This document shows, in pieces, positions 1 to 7,961 of a stretch of DNA of 64,000 nt (its first letter is position 1; each line of letters opens with the position of its first letter). The translations under genes and the position numbers were made by a program. A model generated the notes under the pieces. The model was not told the DNA's origin, ran no database searches, and worked only from the letters and a program-made list of their open reading frames with translations. The stretch spans positions 2,976,001 through 3,040,000 of the forward strand of contig NZ_CP170544.1 in the NCBI RefSeq assembly GCF_042693015.1, in the 5' to 3' direction. This DNA is from Sphingomonas_E sp042693015 (GTDB lineage: Bacteria; Pseudomonadota; Alphaproteobacteria; Sphingomonadales; Sphingomonadaceae).

Positions 1-2
1 GC

Positions 3-275
3 GAACGCTTCGGCGCAGCGGGGATCGCCGATGACAGGATTCAGTGCGAGCGCGCGACCTATGTGTTCCGCTACGCCGGAACGCCAGACGCATTTCTGGG
101 CATTTTTCGCGACTATTACGGCCCGACGATGAATGCGTTCGAGGCGGCGGAACGGAGCGGACGGCGTGCGGAACTGCAGGCCGAGTTGGAGCAATTGTTC
201 CTTTCGGAAAATCGGGGCGGCGCGGATCGCACCGAGATAGCGGCAACCTATCTGAAAGTGATCGTCAGCAAGTGA
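3..275 (+). CDS. SAM-dependent methyltransferase, C-terminal end only
   Basis: This is the last 90 codons of a gene that begins before the window; the frame is open from base 3 to the TGA at 273-275. The tail contains FRDYYGPTMNAFEAAE followed by an alternating charged helix and a final strand ending YLKVIVSK. That layout is the usual C-terminus of class I SAM-dependent methyltransferases in sphingomonads. The SAM-binding motifs would lie upstream and cannot be checked. No downstream gene is close enough to be in the same operon. Confidence 0.6.
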   Translation, partial: ERFGAAGIADDRIQCERATYVFRYAGTPDAFLGIFRDYYGPTMNAFEAAERSGRRAELQAELEQLFLSENRGGADRTEIAATYLKVIVSK

Positions 276-714
276 TCCGCGAGGGGGAAGCTTGGTTTAC
301 CCTCCTGGGTGCATGGACAAATTCCAGGCTGAAGGACTCGTCCGCTTTCGGGACGCCTCGATCAGGGGCTGAATGACGGAAAGGTTGGGTCTTTTACCCC
401 CCCTCCCCGCGTAGTGGCGGCAAATTCCTGACTGTCGGGACACGACGCCGTTGCGGACTTTTCCTCCCCTCCCTGAAAGGGAGGTGTTTCGGCTATTTTT
501 CGCAATTTTAAGCGAATGAAAATGCAAGATATTTGACGAAAAATGCGGACGCAATACGGAAATTTTACGTATTTCCGTTCTGAAACCGCTTCTGACTGGT
601 ATGGCGCTAACGCGATTTTTTGCCCAATTGCGGACTGTCGGGACACGCCGACATTGCAGACACAAGGCCGTGTCTGCCACGGTGGTTGAAAGTTTGCCCG
701 ACGAAGGAAATGAA
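276..714. other. Gene-free stretch with dispersed repeat fragments
   Basis: I see no convincing gene here. The stretch holds a small palindrome at 468-484 (CCTCCC TGAAA GGGAGG core) of the same kind as the hairpins at 1148 and 1268. At about 622-645 is a fragment that is the reverse complement of the CCGACCGTCAGCAATTGGG motif in the 1024 and 1306 repeats. A perfect 8-bp hairpin lies at 656-677 (GCAGACAC/GTGTCTGC), just upstream of the DUF5076 gene. The AT-rich section at 490-600 may carry the promoter of that gene. Confidence 0.5.
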
Positions 715-1017
715 GTGAACGAACTTGGCGTGCCCCAAGCGGCCGAACGCGACGATCAATCTTGGGAACTGATGAGAGTATGGGTCGCCGAGCGCGGACT
801 ACACTGCGCGTTGAAGGTCGGAGTTTATGAAAGTGAAGGCATTGGCGAGGAAAGGGCTTGGGGCATCGTACTGGCCGACGCAGCCAGGCATCTTGCCGAC
901 GCCGTTTCGTCGTTCACGGGTCGAGACAGAGATGCGGCTTTGAGCGCCATCCGTCTCTCTATGGAAGATGAGTTGAATAAGCCCACATCGCGGAAAGAGG
1001 GGGCGTTCCGCGATTAA
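715..1017 (+). CDS. DUF5076 domain protein
   Basis: A 100-residue protein of unknown function. The core MRVWVAERGLHCALKVGVYE followed by ERAWGIVLADAARHLADAV matches my memory of DUF5076, a small family common in sphingomonads. I chose the GTG at 715 because an AAGGAA ribosome site sits just upstream. A longer reading from the ATG at 601 would take in the 622-677 repeat and hairpin and adds about 38 residues that do not look like the family. There is no signal peptide or membrane segment. It is likely transcribed alone. Confidence 0.6.
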   Translation: MNELGVPQAAERDDQSWELMRVWVAERGLHCALKVGVYESEGIGEERAWGIVLADAARHLADAVSSFTGRDRDAALSAIRLSMEDELNKPTSRKEGAFRD

Positions 1018-1023
1018 TCAAGG

Positions 1024-1131
1024 GTCCGCTTCCCCGACCATAGCGGACCTAGCGTGGCCGGTTCGACGCGCCTGATTCCCGACCGTCAGCAATTGGGCCG
1101 GCGATCGTCTGTTATGTCGGGGTTGGGGGAC
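1024..1131. repeat. Small terminal-inverted-repeat element, copy 1 (degenerate)
   Basis: The first 74 bases (1024-1097) match 1306-1379 in direct orientation with only a handful of differences, including the shared core CCGACCGTCAGCAATTGGG. The right end (1108-1131) is a degenerate inverted copy of the left end. It looks like a short non-autonomous element or intergenic repeat that has decayed more than the copy at 1306. Confidence 0.6.
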
Positions 1132-1147
1132 GTCAGCCTCTCTTCCT

Positions 1148-1289
1148 CCCCTCCCTGAAAGGGAGGGGCTGGGGGTGGGTTGGCGAGCGTCAGCGAGCCT
1201 TTGCCGCGTGTCGCGCGAGGCTACGCCGAAGGGCATCGAGCCCCTCGGCTTCGCGACCCACCCCCAACCCCTCCCTTGCCAGGGAGGGG
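1148..1289. repeat. 142-bp palindromic intergenic element
   Basis: Both ends carry a hairpin: CCCCTCCC-TGAAA-GGGAGGGG at 1148-1168, and CCCCTCCCT-TGCC-AGGGAGGGG at 1268-1289. The inner ends GGAGGGGCTGGGGGTGGGT and its inverted partner agree at 18 of 19 positions, so the whole unit is a large imperfect palindrome with a 70-bp centre. Units of this look are widespread between genes in sphingomonads. It sits between the two copies of the other repeat (1024 and 1306). Confidence 0.65.
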
Positions 1290-1305
1290 AGTAGAAGGGA
1301 GCGAC

Positions 1306-1426
1306 GTCCGCTTCCCCCGACATAGCAGACCTAGGGTGGCCGGTTAGGAGCGCCTGATTCCCGACCGTCAGCAATTGGGAGATCGCCGTCGGCCAGGGAT
1401 GGTCTGCTATGTCAGGGGGAGCGGAC
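1306..1426. repeat. 121-bp element with 26-bp terminal inverted repeats, copy 2
   Basis: The left end (1306-1331) and right end (1401-1426) are inverted copies that match at 24 of 26 positions, beginning GTCCGCT and ending AGCGGAC. No open reading frame of substance lies between them. It has the form of a MITE or another small structured intergenic repeat. No obvious target-site duplication is visible. The DUF4272 gene begins 80 bases to the right. Confidence 0.6.
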
Positions 1427-1506
1427 GTTGCCATTGGCCTCCGCGACGTCCGGCCTGGGTGGAAAGCAGACATTGCGTCGGGTCGGTGCTTTCGTAAGAA
1501 GCAGAC

Positions 1507-2067
1507 ATGGAAAATGATACACCCGATCAGATACGTTCACCGGTCGACGTCGCGCGACGTGCGCTTACTCTCTTTGCCGTAGTTGCGGTCGGATTGGGCG
1601 CGGACCGGGAGGAAATCATCGAATGGCTACGGGAAAACGACCTGTTTGAAGAGCTTTCACCCGTGGAGGCTCGGTTCATCGAAGATCCTGAGCCATCCGA
1701 GCGTCAAATCATAAACGCGAGTTGGTATTCTGAGCGTTTGATAGCCCTCCTTTGGGCGCTCGACCTTGCATCGATGCCACCGGCTGATGAGCAATGCGAT
1801 ACTTCCCTGTTGCAGGACAGATTGCCGCCATATGCTGAAGTGAGCGAAAGAGACTTCATCAAGTCTGCAAAACTGCGGAGTGAGGAAGAGTTGATCGCTA
1901 TGGCGGATCAAATTCTTAACCTCCACTGGGAAGCGCGAGACGCGAGAATACATGATCGTCCGCCGCGCAACGTCGACTTGGGGATCATTCAGGAACGACA
2001 TCATGCCATCAACTGGGTGATTGGCTACGATGGGCTACCTTGGGATGAGGTAACCACCGACACCTAG
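1507..2067 (+). CDS. DUF4272 domain protein
   Basis: A 186-residue cytoplasmic protein of unknown function. DUF4272 hallmarks are visible in order: the RALTLFAVVAVGLGADREEIIEWL helix pair, SPVEARFIEDPEPSERQIINASWYSERL, then LLWAL, and late in the protein the HHAINWVIGY and WDEV elements. It stands alone, downstream of the repeat cluster, and its stop is 126 bases from the end of the oppositely oriented polysaccharide operon. Family assignment rests on recalled motif order only. Confidence 0.7.
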   Translation: MENDTPDQIRSPVDVARRALTLFAVVAVGLGADREEIIEWLRENDLFEELSPVEARFIEDPEPSERQIINASWYSERLIALLWALDLASMPPADEQCDTSLLQDRLPPYAEVSERDFIKSAKLRSEEELIAMADQILNLHWEARDARIHDRPPRNVDLGIIQERHHAINWVIGYDGLPWDEVTTDT

Positions 2068-2193
2068 TGGCTGGAATGGGGCGCGAGCTGCCGTTTCGAA
2101 CAATGTCCCCTTCGTCGCGTGTCCTGACAGGCCGGTTTCGCTGAAAATTTGCCGAAAGCCACCGTCGTGGGTGCCGGCATTCGCCCAAGCAGT

Positions 2194-3825
2194 CTAGCGA
2201 GCCTTGTCGAGGCGGACGATCTGTACGGCCGGGCCGCCGATGTGGCCGGTGCGGGGCCGGAAACTCGCGACCACCTGCCCCTGGCCGAGCAGCGCGCGAT
2301 AGGTGGCAATCTCCCGCGGGTAGAGGCTGGCTTCGCGCTGGTAGCGATCGAGGTGCGAGACGATCGCATAGTCCGCGCGGCACGTGTCCATCCGATCGCG
2401 ATTGATCGTGCCGAGATCGAGGATCGAACGACCCTTGCGCCATCGTTCGGTGTCGCCGAAGCGCACCTGCCCTGCGAGCGCCTGATTGCCGTTGATGCAG
2501 CCATATTCGCCGGCAGGGAAGAGGAAGGTCCACCCCCGCTTTGCCCCCAGCATGTCGAAGGCCAGATGCTCGATCGCGATATGGGCATCGGCGGGAATGT
2601 GCCGCCGCGCCCAATCCGCGGCGAGCGTGCGGGTGTCATTGCGCCGCTCGGCCGCATTGGCCTCCACCGTCAGCGCAAGCGGCGTGGCGATGAGGCCGAG
2701 GATCATCGCCTGCGCCGCCCATCCGCTGAGCAGCCCGACGCGGCCCATCCAGGCGCCGGCGTCACGGATCGCCAGCGCTGCGAACAGGCAAAGGAAGGGC
2801 AGTAGCGGGACGATCCAGCGCGCCCAGATCAGCGATTCCGATGAAATGGCCAGCAGGAACAGCAGGAAGCCCGGCAGCAGCACGCAGCGCGCAATGGCAT
2901 TGCGCAGTGACAGCATCAGGCCAGCCAGCGCGAAGACGAGACCGCTGAGCCCGAGCGAGGCGCGCATCGGTTCTGACAGATACCAGCCGAGGTTGGCAAT
3001 GAGACCACCGCCGGTCGCCCCGAGATGCTGGGGGCGGGCCTCCCGGCCGAGATTGGCGAGGACGGTGGCGTGATCGATCAGCAGATAAGGCGACACGATC
3101 AGCAAGGTCGCCACCGCGGCGGCGGCGGCGATTGCGAGACGCGCGATGGTTTGGGGACGGTCGCCCGGATGATCCCGCAGGCGCAGCAAGGCGGCGCCAG
3201 CGACGCAGGCGATGATGGTGGCCGCCGGCCATTTGGTCGCCGTGCCCAGCCCCACCCAGATGCCGGCGAGCAGATAATCCCGCAGCCGGCCCTGCCTGGC
3301 GATGGCGATTGAGGACAGCACGCAGAGCAGCATGAAGACCGTCGCCTGCACATCGGTGCGGATCACCTGCGACCAGCTGATGTGCAACGGATTGATCGCC
3401 AGCAGGGCCGCCGCGAGAAGCCCCACGCGATCGTCATATAGTCGGCGCCCGATCAGGAAGCAGAGATAGACGCAGCCGACGCCGCACAAGGCGACGAAGG
3501 TGCGGCCCGGCAGCACCACGATCGATGGATCATGATAGATGGCGGCGGCAAAGGCAGCGGTGTCGGGCAATCGCCCGGTCAAATGGCCGAGGCCGAAAAC
3601 GAGGATGTCGATCAAAGACAGCGCGTAGATCGTGGTCGTGCCGGGGTGGCCGAACCAGCCGGGGTTGAGCGTTTGATCTTTCAGCAGCTTGAGCGCGCTG
3701 ACGACGAATAGCGGCTCGTCCGGATCGAGCAAGGCGGGCAGGCCGAAGCCGATGCCATAGAGCCGCACGGCCAGTGCGACGCCAAGAATCGCAAGCAGCA
3801 GCAAGCCGGTGCGGCCGATTTTCAT
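2194..3825 (-). CDS. GT39-type membrane glycosyltransferase
   Basis: A 543-residue integral membrane protein of the PMT/ArnT superfamily, which transfers a sugar from a polyprenyl-phosphate donor to an acceptor outside the inner membrane. It has a first membrane helix at residues 5-22, a first-loop acidic motif PDEPLF near residue 36, then about ten more hydrophobic helices, and a soluble C-terminal third. It is the last gene of the operon and its ATG overlaps the rfbG stop by 4 nt. With the neighbouring GtrA and GT2 proteins it fits as the enzyme that places a lipid-carried sugar on the exported polysaccharide. Confidence 0.8.
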   Translation of the reverse strand: MKIGRTGLLLLAILGVALAVRLYGIGFGLPALLDPDEPLFVVSALKLLKDQTLNPGWFGHPGTTTIYALSLIDILVFGLGHLTGRLPDTAAFAAAIYHDPSIVVLPGRTFVALCGVGCVYLCFLIGRRLYDDRVGLLAAALLAINPLHISWSQVIRTDVQATVFMLLCVLSSIAIARQGRLRDYLLAGIWVGLGTATKWPAATIIACVAGAALLRLRDHPGDRPQTIARLAIAAAAAVATLLIVSPYLLIDHATVLANLGREARPQHLGATGGGLIANLGWYLSEPMRASLGLSGLVFALAGLMLSLRNAIARCVLLPGFLLFLLAISSESLIWARWIVPLLPFLCLFAALAIRDAGAWMGRVGLLSGWAAQAMILGLIATPLALTVEANAAERRNDTRTLAADWARRHIPADAHIAIEHLAFDMLGAKRGWTFLFPAGEYGCINGNQALAGQVRFGDTERWRKGRSILDLGTINRDRMDTCRADYAIVSHLDRYQREASLYPREIATYRALLGQGQVVASFRPRTGHIGGPAVQIVRLDKAR

Positions 3826-4919
3826 GCCGCGGACAATTCCATCGACTGTCCGGCCATCCCGACGCGCCGTCGATATTCGGCGATCTGTGCCAGCGTCACC
3901 GTGCGGGCATCGGCGCCTTCATCCACCTGGCGGTGCCATTGGACGATCCAGTCGATCGTGTCTTCCAGCCGTAGCGACGGGCGCCAGCCGAGTGCGGCCC
4001 TCGCCTTGGAGCAATCGAGCCGGAGCAGGCCCGCCTCATGCGGTGCGGGGCCATCATCGGCAGCGGATTCCAGCGCGCCATCCCCCCAGGCGCGGCGCAT
4101 CCGATCGACGATCCAGCCGACCGGGCGGGCATCGTCATCGGCCGGGCCGAAATTCCAGGCGTCGGCGAAGCGGCGCTCGCCGCCAAGCAGTCGTTCGGCG
4201 ATCTGGAGATAGCCGCCCAGTGCTTCGAGCACATGCTGCCAGGGCCGGACTGCCTGGGGCGAGCGGATCATGGGCGAGACGCCCTGCTGGAAGGCGCGCA
4301 CGAGATCAGGCACGAGCCGATCCAACGCCCAATCGCCGCCGCCAATGACATTGCCGGCGCGGACCGAGGCGAGAGCGGGCGCGTCGTCCGCGTTAAAAAA
4401 CGAGCTGCGATACGCCGCGACGACCAGCTCCGCACAGCCTTTGCTGCTGCTATAGGGATCGTGCCCGCCCATCGGATCGCCTTCGCGATAGGGCCAGACC
4501 CATTCGCGATTTTCATAGCATTTGTCGCTGGTGACGCAGACCATGGCCGCAACGCCGCCGACGCGCCGCGCAGCCTCCAGCACATGGACCGTGCCCATCA
4601 CGTTGGTGGCATAGGTTTCGACCGGTTCGGCATAAGACAGGCGCACCAGCGGCTGCGCGGCGAGGTGGAAGATGATTTCGGGCTTCGCCTCGACCATCGC
4701 CGCCTCGACCGCGGCGAGATCGCGCACGTCACCTTCGACATGACGGATCAGATCGGCGATGCGCGCGGCTTCGAACAGGCTGGGATCGGTGGGCGCGGGC
4801 AGCGCAAAGCCCGTCACCTCGGCACCCATCTGGTGGAGCCAGAGCGAAAGCCAGCTCCCCTTGAAGCCGGTGTGGCCGGTGACGAGAACGCGCCGGCCGC
4901 GCCATGTTTCGGATGGCAT
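3822..4919 (-). CDS. rfbG: CDP-glucose 4,6-dehydratase
   Basis: Converts CDP-D-glucose to CDP-4-keto-6-deoxy-D-glucose, the common precursor of CDP-dideoxy and branched sugars. The 365-residue protein opens with the NAD-binding GHTGFKG loop and carries YSSSK as the catalytic YxxxK, followed by GCAELV, characteristic of RfbG rather than of dTDP-glucose dehydratases. The ATG at 4919 is preferred because it overlaps the rfbF stop by one base (TGATG); a start 36 bases upstream would invade rfbF. No rfbH (3-dehydrase) follows, which is odd for a dideoxysugar route. Confidence 0.92.
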   Translation of the reverse strand: MPSETWRGRRVLVTGHTGFKGSWLSLWLHQMGAEVTGFALPAPTDPSLFEAARIADLIRHVEGDVRDLAAVEAAMVEAKPEIIFHLAAQPLVRLSYAEPVETYATNVMGTVHVLEAARRVGGVAAMVCVTSDKCYENREWVWPYREGDPMGGHDPYSSSKGCAELVVAAYRSSFFNADDAPALASVRAGNVIGGGDWALDRLVPDLVRAFQQGVSPMIRSPQAVRPWQHVLEALGGYLQIAERLLGGERRFADAWNFGPADDDARPVGWIVDRMRRAWGDGALESAADDGPAPHEAGLLRLDCSKARAALGWRPSLRLEDTIDWIVQWHRQVDEGADARTVTLAQIAEYRRRVGMAGQSMELSAA

Positions 4920-5689
4920 CACCAGCGCTTCCACGGCGCCTGGCCGGTCTGCCACAGCCCTTCCAGATATTGCTTGTCACGCAGCGTATCCATCGGCTGC
5001 CAGAAGCCGCCATGGCGATAGGCCACCAGCTCGCCGGTTCGCGCGAGATGTTCGAGGGGTGCTGCTTCCCAGGTGGTGTCCGGCCCCTCGATCAGATCGA
5101 GCACGCACGGGTCCGCGACGAAGAAGCCGCCGTTGATCTGGCCGCCATCGCCCGCCGGCTTTTCCCGGAAGCTGACGACGCGATCGCCGTTGAACTCAAG
5201 CGCGCCGAAGCGGCCGGGAGGCGCGACCGAGGTGATCGTCGCGAGTTGACCGTGCGAGCGGTGGAAACGGACCAGTTCGGCCACGTCGATATCGGCGACG
5301 CCATCGCCATAGGTGAAGCAGAAGGGCTCGCCCGGCCGCAGGTAAGACTGGATCGCCTTCAGCCGGCCGCCCGTCATGGCGTGGGCGCCGGTTTCCACCA
5401 GTGTGATACGCCACGGCTCGCTGCGGGTCTGATGGACCTCCAGCTCGTTATTGCCGAGGTTGATGGTAACGTCGGCGGTATGAAGGAAGTAGTTCGCGAA
5501 GAACTCCTTGATCATATAGCCCTTGTAACCGAGGCAGATCACGAAGTCGTTCAGCCCCGCGGCCGAATAGATCTTCATGATGTGCCACAATATCGGCATG
5601 CCGCCGATCTCGACCATCGGCTTGGGCCGGGTGGAGGTTTCCTCGCCAAGGCGGCTGCCGAGGCCACCGGCCAGTATTACGGTTCGCAT
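4919..5689 (-). CDS. rfbF: Glucose-1-phosphate cytidylyltransferase
   Basis: Makes CDP-glucose from glucose-1-phosphate and CTP, the first committed step of CDP-sugar synthesis. The protein is 256 residues, the normal length for RfbF. It starts MRTVILAGGLGSRLGEET with the nucleotidyltransferase signature and the STRPKPMVEIGG segment, and has FTYGDGVAD for metal binding. The ATG at 5689 lies inside the end of the upstream gtrA-like gene (13-nt overlap); the frame stays open upstream, but only in the shadow of that gene. It is coupled directly to rfbG. Confidence 0.93.
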   Translation of the reverse strand: MRTVILAGGLGSRLGEETSTRPKPMVEIGGMPILWHIMKIYSAAGLNDFVICLGYKGYMIKEFFANYFLHTADVTINLGNNELEVHQTRSEPWRITLVETGAHAMTGGRLKAIQSYLRPGEPFCFTYGDGVADIDVAELVRFHRSHGQLATITSVAPPGRFGALEFNGDRVVSFREKPAGDGGQINGGFFVADPCVLDLIEGPDTTWEAAPLEHLARTGELVAYRHGGFWQPMDTLRDKQYLEGLWQTGQAPWKRW

Positions 5690-6144
5690 TTCATCTCCTG
5701 AGAGCTTGCCTGCATGGGGGAATAAGACGGGCGGAAACTGATCCGGCTGTGCCAGAAATAGGAGCCCACGATGACGATGAGCGCGAAGCCGAGCTGGGCG
5801 ATGACCGGCTTCAGCCCGGCGATCTCGACGAGCAGCGGCAGCGCCAGCCAGTTCGCGGCATAGTTCGCGAGGTAGAAGGAGGAGAAAGCCACGAATTCGC
5901 GCAGCACATTGCCGCGGGTGCGGAAGACGCCGAACTTGTAGGTCGTGAACGCGAACAGCAGGCTGACCGCCTGCGCGATCAGCAGCGCCACCATATAATG
6001 GACGCGGAGCAGCGGGCTCGCCCACAACAGGATCGGGAAGATCGACAGGCCGAACACGGTGTTCGCGCCGCCAGCGATCAGGAAGCGCAGGGGCCGCCCG
6101 CCGTCGCGCAACATCGCGCCGATCCATGATCGCAAGGATCTCAT
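5677..6144 (-). CDS. GtrA-family membrane protein
   Basis: A 155-residue protein with four hydrophobic helices (about residues 20-38, 46-66, 86-106 and 114-134) and the opening RFLIAGGANTVFG, the GtrA signature. GtrA proteins are thought to flip undecaprenyl-phosphate-linked sugars across the inner membrane. Its ATG overlaps the stop of the ThDP enzyme gene by 4 nt. Together with the GT2 gene at 10344 it suggests a Gtr-type lipid-linked sugar route. Which sugar it moves is not shown by the sequence. Confidence 0.85.
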   Translation of the reverse strand: MRSLRSWIGAMLRDGGRPLRFLIAGGANTVFGLSIFPILLWASPLLRVHYMVALLIAQAVSLLFAFTTYKFGVFRTRGNVLREFVAFSSFYLANYAANWLALPLLVEIAGLKPVIAQLGFALIVIVGSYFWHSRISFRPSYSPMQASSQEMKCEP

Positions 6145-7961
6145 GCCTCCTCGATCAACTCGATCAGCATATTTTCGCGCAGCACTTCGCGCGGCAGGAA
6201 GGGCGACAGATCCTCAAGCGCGGGCGAGGTGATCCGGCCGTCGGGATGCTGCTTGGCCCCGAGCTTGGGCGCGAAGGAGACATTCTCGTCCAGGAAGATC
6301 TCGCAGATCACCGGCCCCGGTTCGGCCAGCGCCGCCTTGAAGGTCGCGGCGATATCGTCGTGGCTGGCGGTGCGGAAATAGGCAAAGCCGAAGGCGGCGG
6401 CGACCTTGCCGAAATCAGGGAAGGTCACATTGCTCTTGGGCCCACCGCCGACCTCGACACCGTTGAAGAAGTTGCGGTGCGTCTGGAAGATCGAGACATA
6501 GCCGCTATTGTTGAGCAGGAAGACCTTCACCGGCAGATTGGCACCCGCGATCGTCTGCAATTCCTGCAGGTTCATCATGATGCTGCCGTCACCGGCGAGG
6601 GAGATCACCCGCTGATTATTCCCGGTCGCCGCGCAGACACCGATCGCCGCGGGCAGGTCATAGCCCATCGTCGCGCAGCCCGAATTGGTCCAGAGCCGCT
6701 GGCCGCGCTTCAGGGTCGCCGCCTGGAAGCTCACCACGCAGGCGCTGCCATTGCCGGTGACGACCACGTCATCCTCGTCGAGCTGGTCGAACAGTTCCGC
6801 CATCGCGACATAGGGGTGGACGAGCGCATGATCGCGATATTCGGGCAGCACCGCAGGGAAACGCCGGACGCGTTCGCGTGCCCAGCCGAGCCATTCGCGA
6901 TGCGCTTCAGTCGGGCCGTCATAGGGTTGGGCGAGCAGCACGGGGATGAGATCGGCGAGGTTCGCGACGACCGGCATGTCCGGCGTCACGGTCGGCTTGC
7001 GCATTTCGACCGGATCAATGTCGACCCATATCTTGTAGGCGGCGCGCGCGAAGGTCTTCCAATTGTAGCTGACCTGGCGGATGTTGAGCCGGCTGCCGAG
7101 GATGAGCAGGAAGTCCGCGCTCTGCGTCACCATATTGCCGCCGCGATCGCCCACGGTGCCCGGCCGCCCGGCATAAAGCGGATGATCGTTCCACAACAAG
7201 TCATGCGCGTTCCAGCCGGTCACGACCGGCACGCCCAGGCGTTCGACCAGTTGAAGGAAATCGGCATAGGCCCCGCTCAGACGGACGCCACCGCCAGCGA
7301 AAATAACCGGTCGCTCGGCCGCGCGCAGGCGCGCCAGGATCTCCTCGGCGGTGGCATCAAGGTCGGTATGCTTCCACGGCTCGTCCAGCTCGGCAGGATC
7401 GAAGCCGGGCAGCAGATCGTCGGGATCGATCTTGGCGGCCTGCACGTCGAGCGGGATATCCAGCCAGCACGGCCCCGGCCGCCCCGAGGTGGCCAGATAG
7501 ATCGCCTTTTCGAGATGGTAGCGGATCGACCGGGGATCGGTGACCATCACTGCATATTTGGTGATCGGGCGGACCAGTTCCTCGATGTCGAGTTCCTGAT
7601 CGCCATATTGGCGAAGCGGCAGCCCGGTCGACCGCACCGTCGTTTCGGTCTTCACCTGGCCGGAAATCACCAGCATGCCGATGGAATCGACATAGGCGCC
7701 ATAGACGCCGGTGATCGCGTTGGTGCCGCCGGGGCCTGACGTCACGTTCACCACCGCCAGCCGGTTGGTCAGCCGGTAATAGGCCTCGGCCGCCATCGCC
7801 AGGGCCTGCTCATGATGGGTGAAGGTGCATTGCAGTCGCGGATGCGTGCCGAGCGAATGGTTGAGGTGCATGGCACCGCCGCCGGTAAGCATGAAGACAT
7901 GCTCGATCCCGCGGGCTGCCACCTGTCCGGCCACCCAGTCCGAGAGTTTCATCAATGTCAT
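6141..7961 (-). CDS. ThDP-dependent enzyme, YerE/acetolactate-synthase-like
   Basis: A 606-residue thiamine-diphosphate enzyme. The N-terminal domain has the catalytic glutamate in HHEQALAMAAE, the middle domain is a Rossmann-like region, and the C-terminal domain has the ThDP motif GDGSIMMN...NNSGYVS. Members of this family in CDP-sugar clusters (YerE of yersiniose synthesis) add a two-carbon unit from pyruvate to a CDP-4-ketosugar. Being next to rfbF/rfbG supports a similar role rather than branched-chain amino-acid synthesis. The ATG at 7961 gives an ATGA overlap with the upstream SDR gene, as elsewhere in this operon; an in-frame ATG at 7970 is possible. The exact substrate is inferred. 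Confidence 0.8.
   Translation of the reverse strand: MTLMKLSDWVAGQVAARGIEHVFMLTGGGAMHLNHSLGTHPRLQCTFTHHEQALAMAAEAYYRLTNRLAVVNVTSGPGGTNAITGVYGAYVDSIGMLVISGQVKTETTVRSTGLPLRQYGDQELDIEELVRPITKYAVMVTDPRSIRYHLEKAIYLATSGRPGPCWLDIPLDVQAAKIDPDDLLPGFDPAELDEPWKHTDLDATAEEILARLRAAERPVIFAGGGVRLSGAYADFLQLVERLGVPVVTGWNAHDLLWNDHPLYAGRPGTVGDRGGNMVTQSADFLLILGSRLNIRQVSYNWKTFARAAYKIWVDIDPVEMRKPTVTPDMPVVANLADLIPVLLAQPYDGPTEAHREWLGWARERVRRFPAVLPEYRDHALVHPYVAMAELFDQLDEDDVVVTGNGSACVVSFQAATLKRGQRLWTNSGCATMGYDLPAAIGVCAATGNNQRVISLAGDGSIMMNLQELQTIAGANLPVKVFLLNNSGYVSIFQTHRNFFNGVEVGGGPKSNVTFPDFGKVAAAFGFAYFRTASHDDIAATFKAALAEPGPVICEIFLDENVSFAPKLGAKQHPDGRITSPALEDLSPFLPREVLRENMLIELIEEA

Noticed and set aside
297..680. Minus-strand frame of 127 codons in the left intergenic region
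   Set aside because: It spans repeat fragments and hairpins, has a proline- and arginine-rich composition unlike a protein, and lacks a ribosome site.
1140..1300. Possible CRISPR array
   Set aside because: Only two to three copies of a hairpin repeat, inverted rather than direct, with no regular spacers and no cas genes.
1018..1473. Minus-strand frame of 151 codons
   Set aside because: It is entirely made of the three small repeat elements; the predicted protein repeats the same peptide because the DNA is repeated.
6126..7739. Long plus-strand open frame (537 codons) opposite the ThDP enzyme gene
   Set aside because: It mirrors the minus-strand gene in a high-GC region, has charged low-complexity composition rich in D, R and H, and has no domain; the minus-strand protein has full ThDP motifs.
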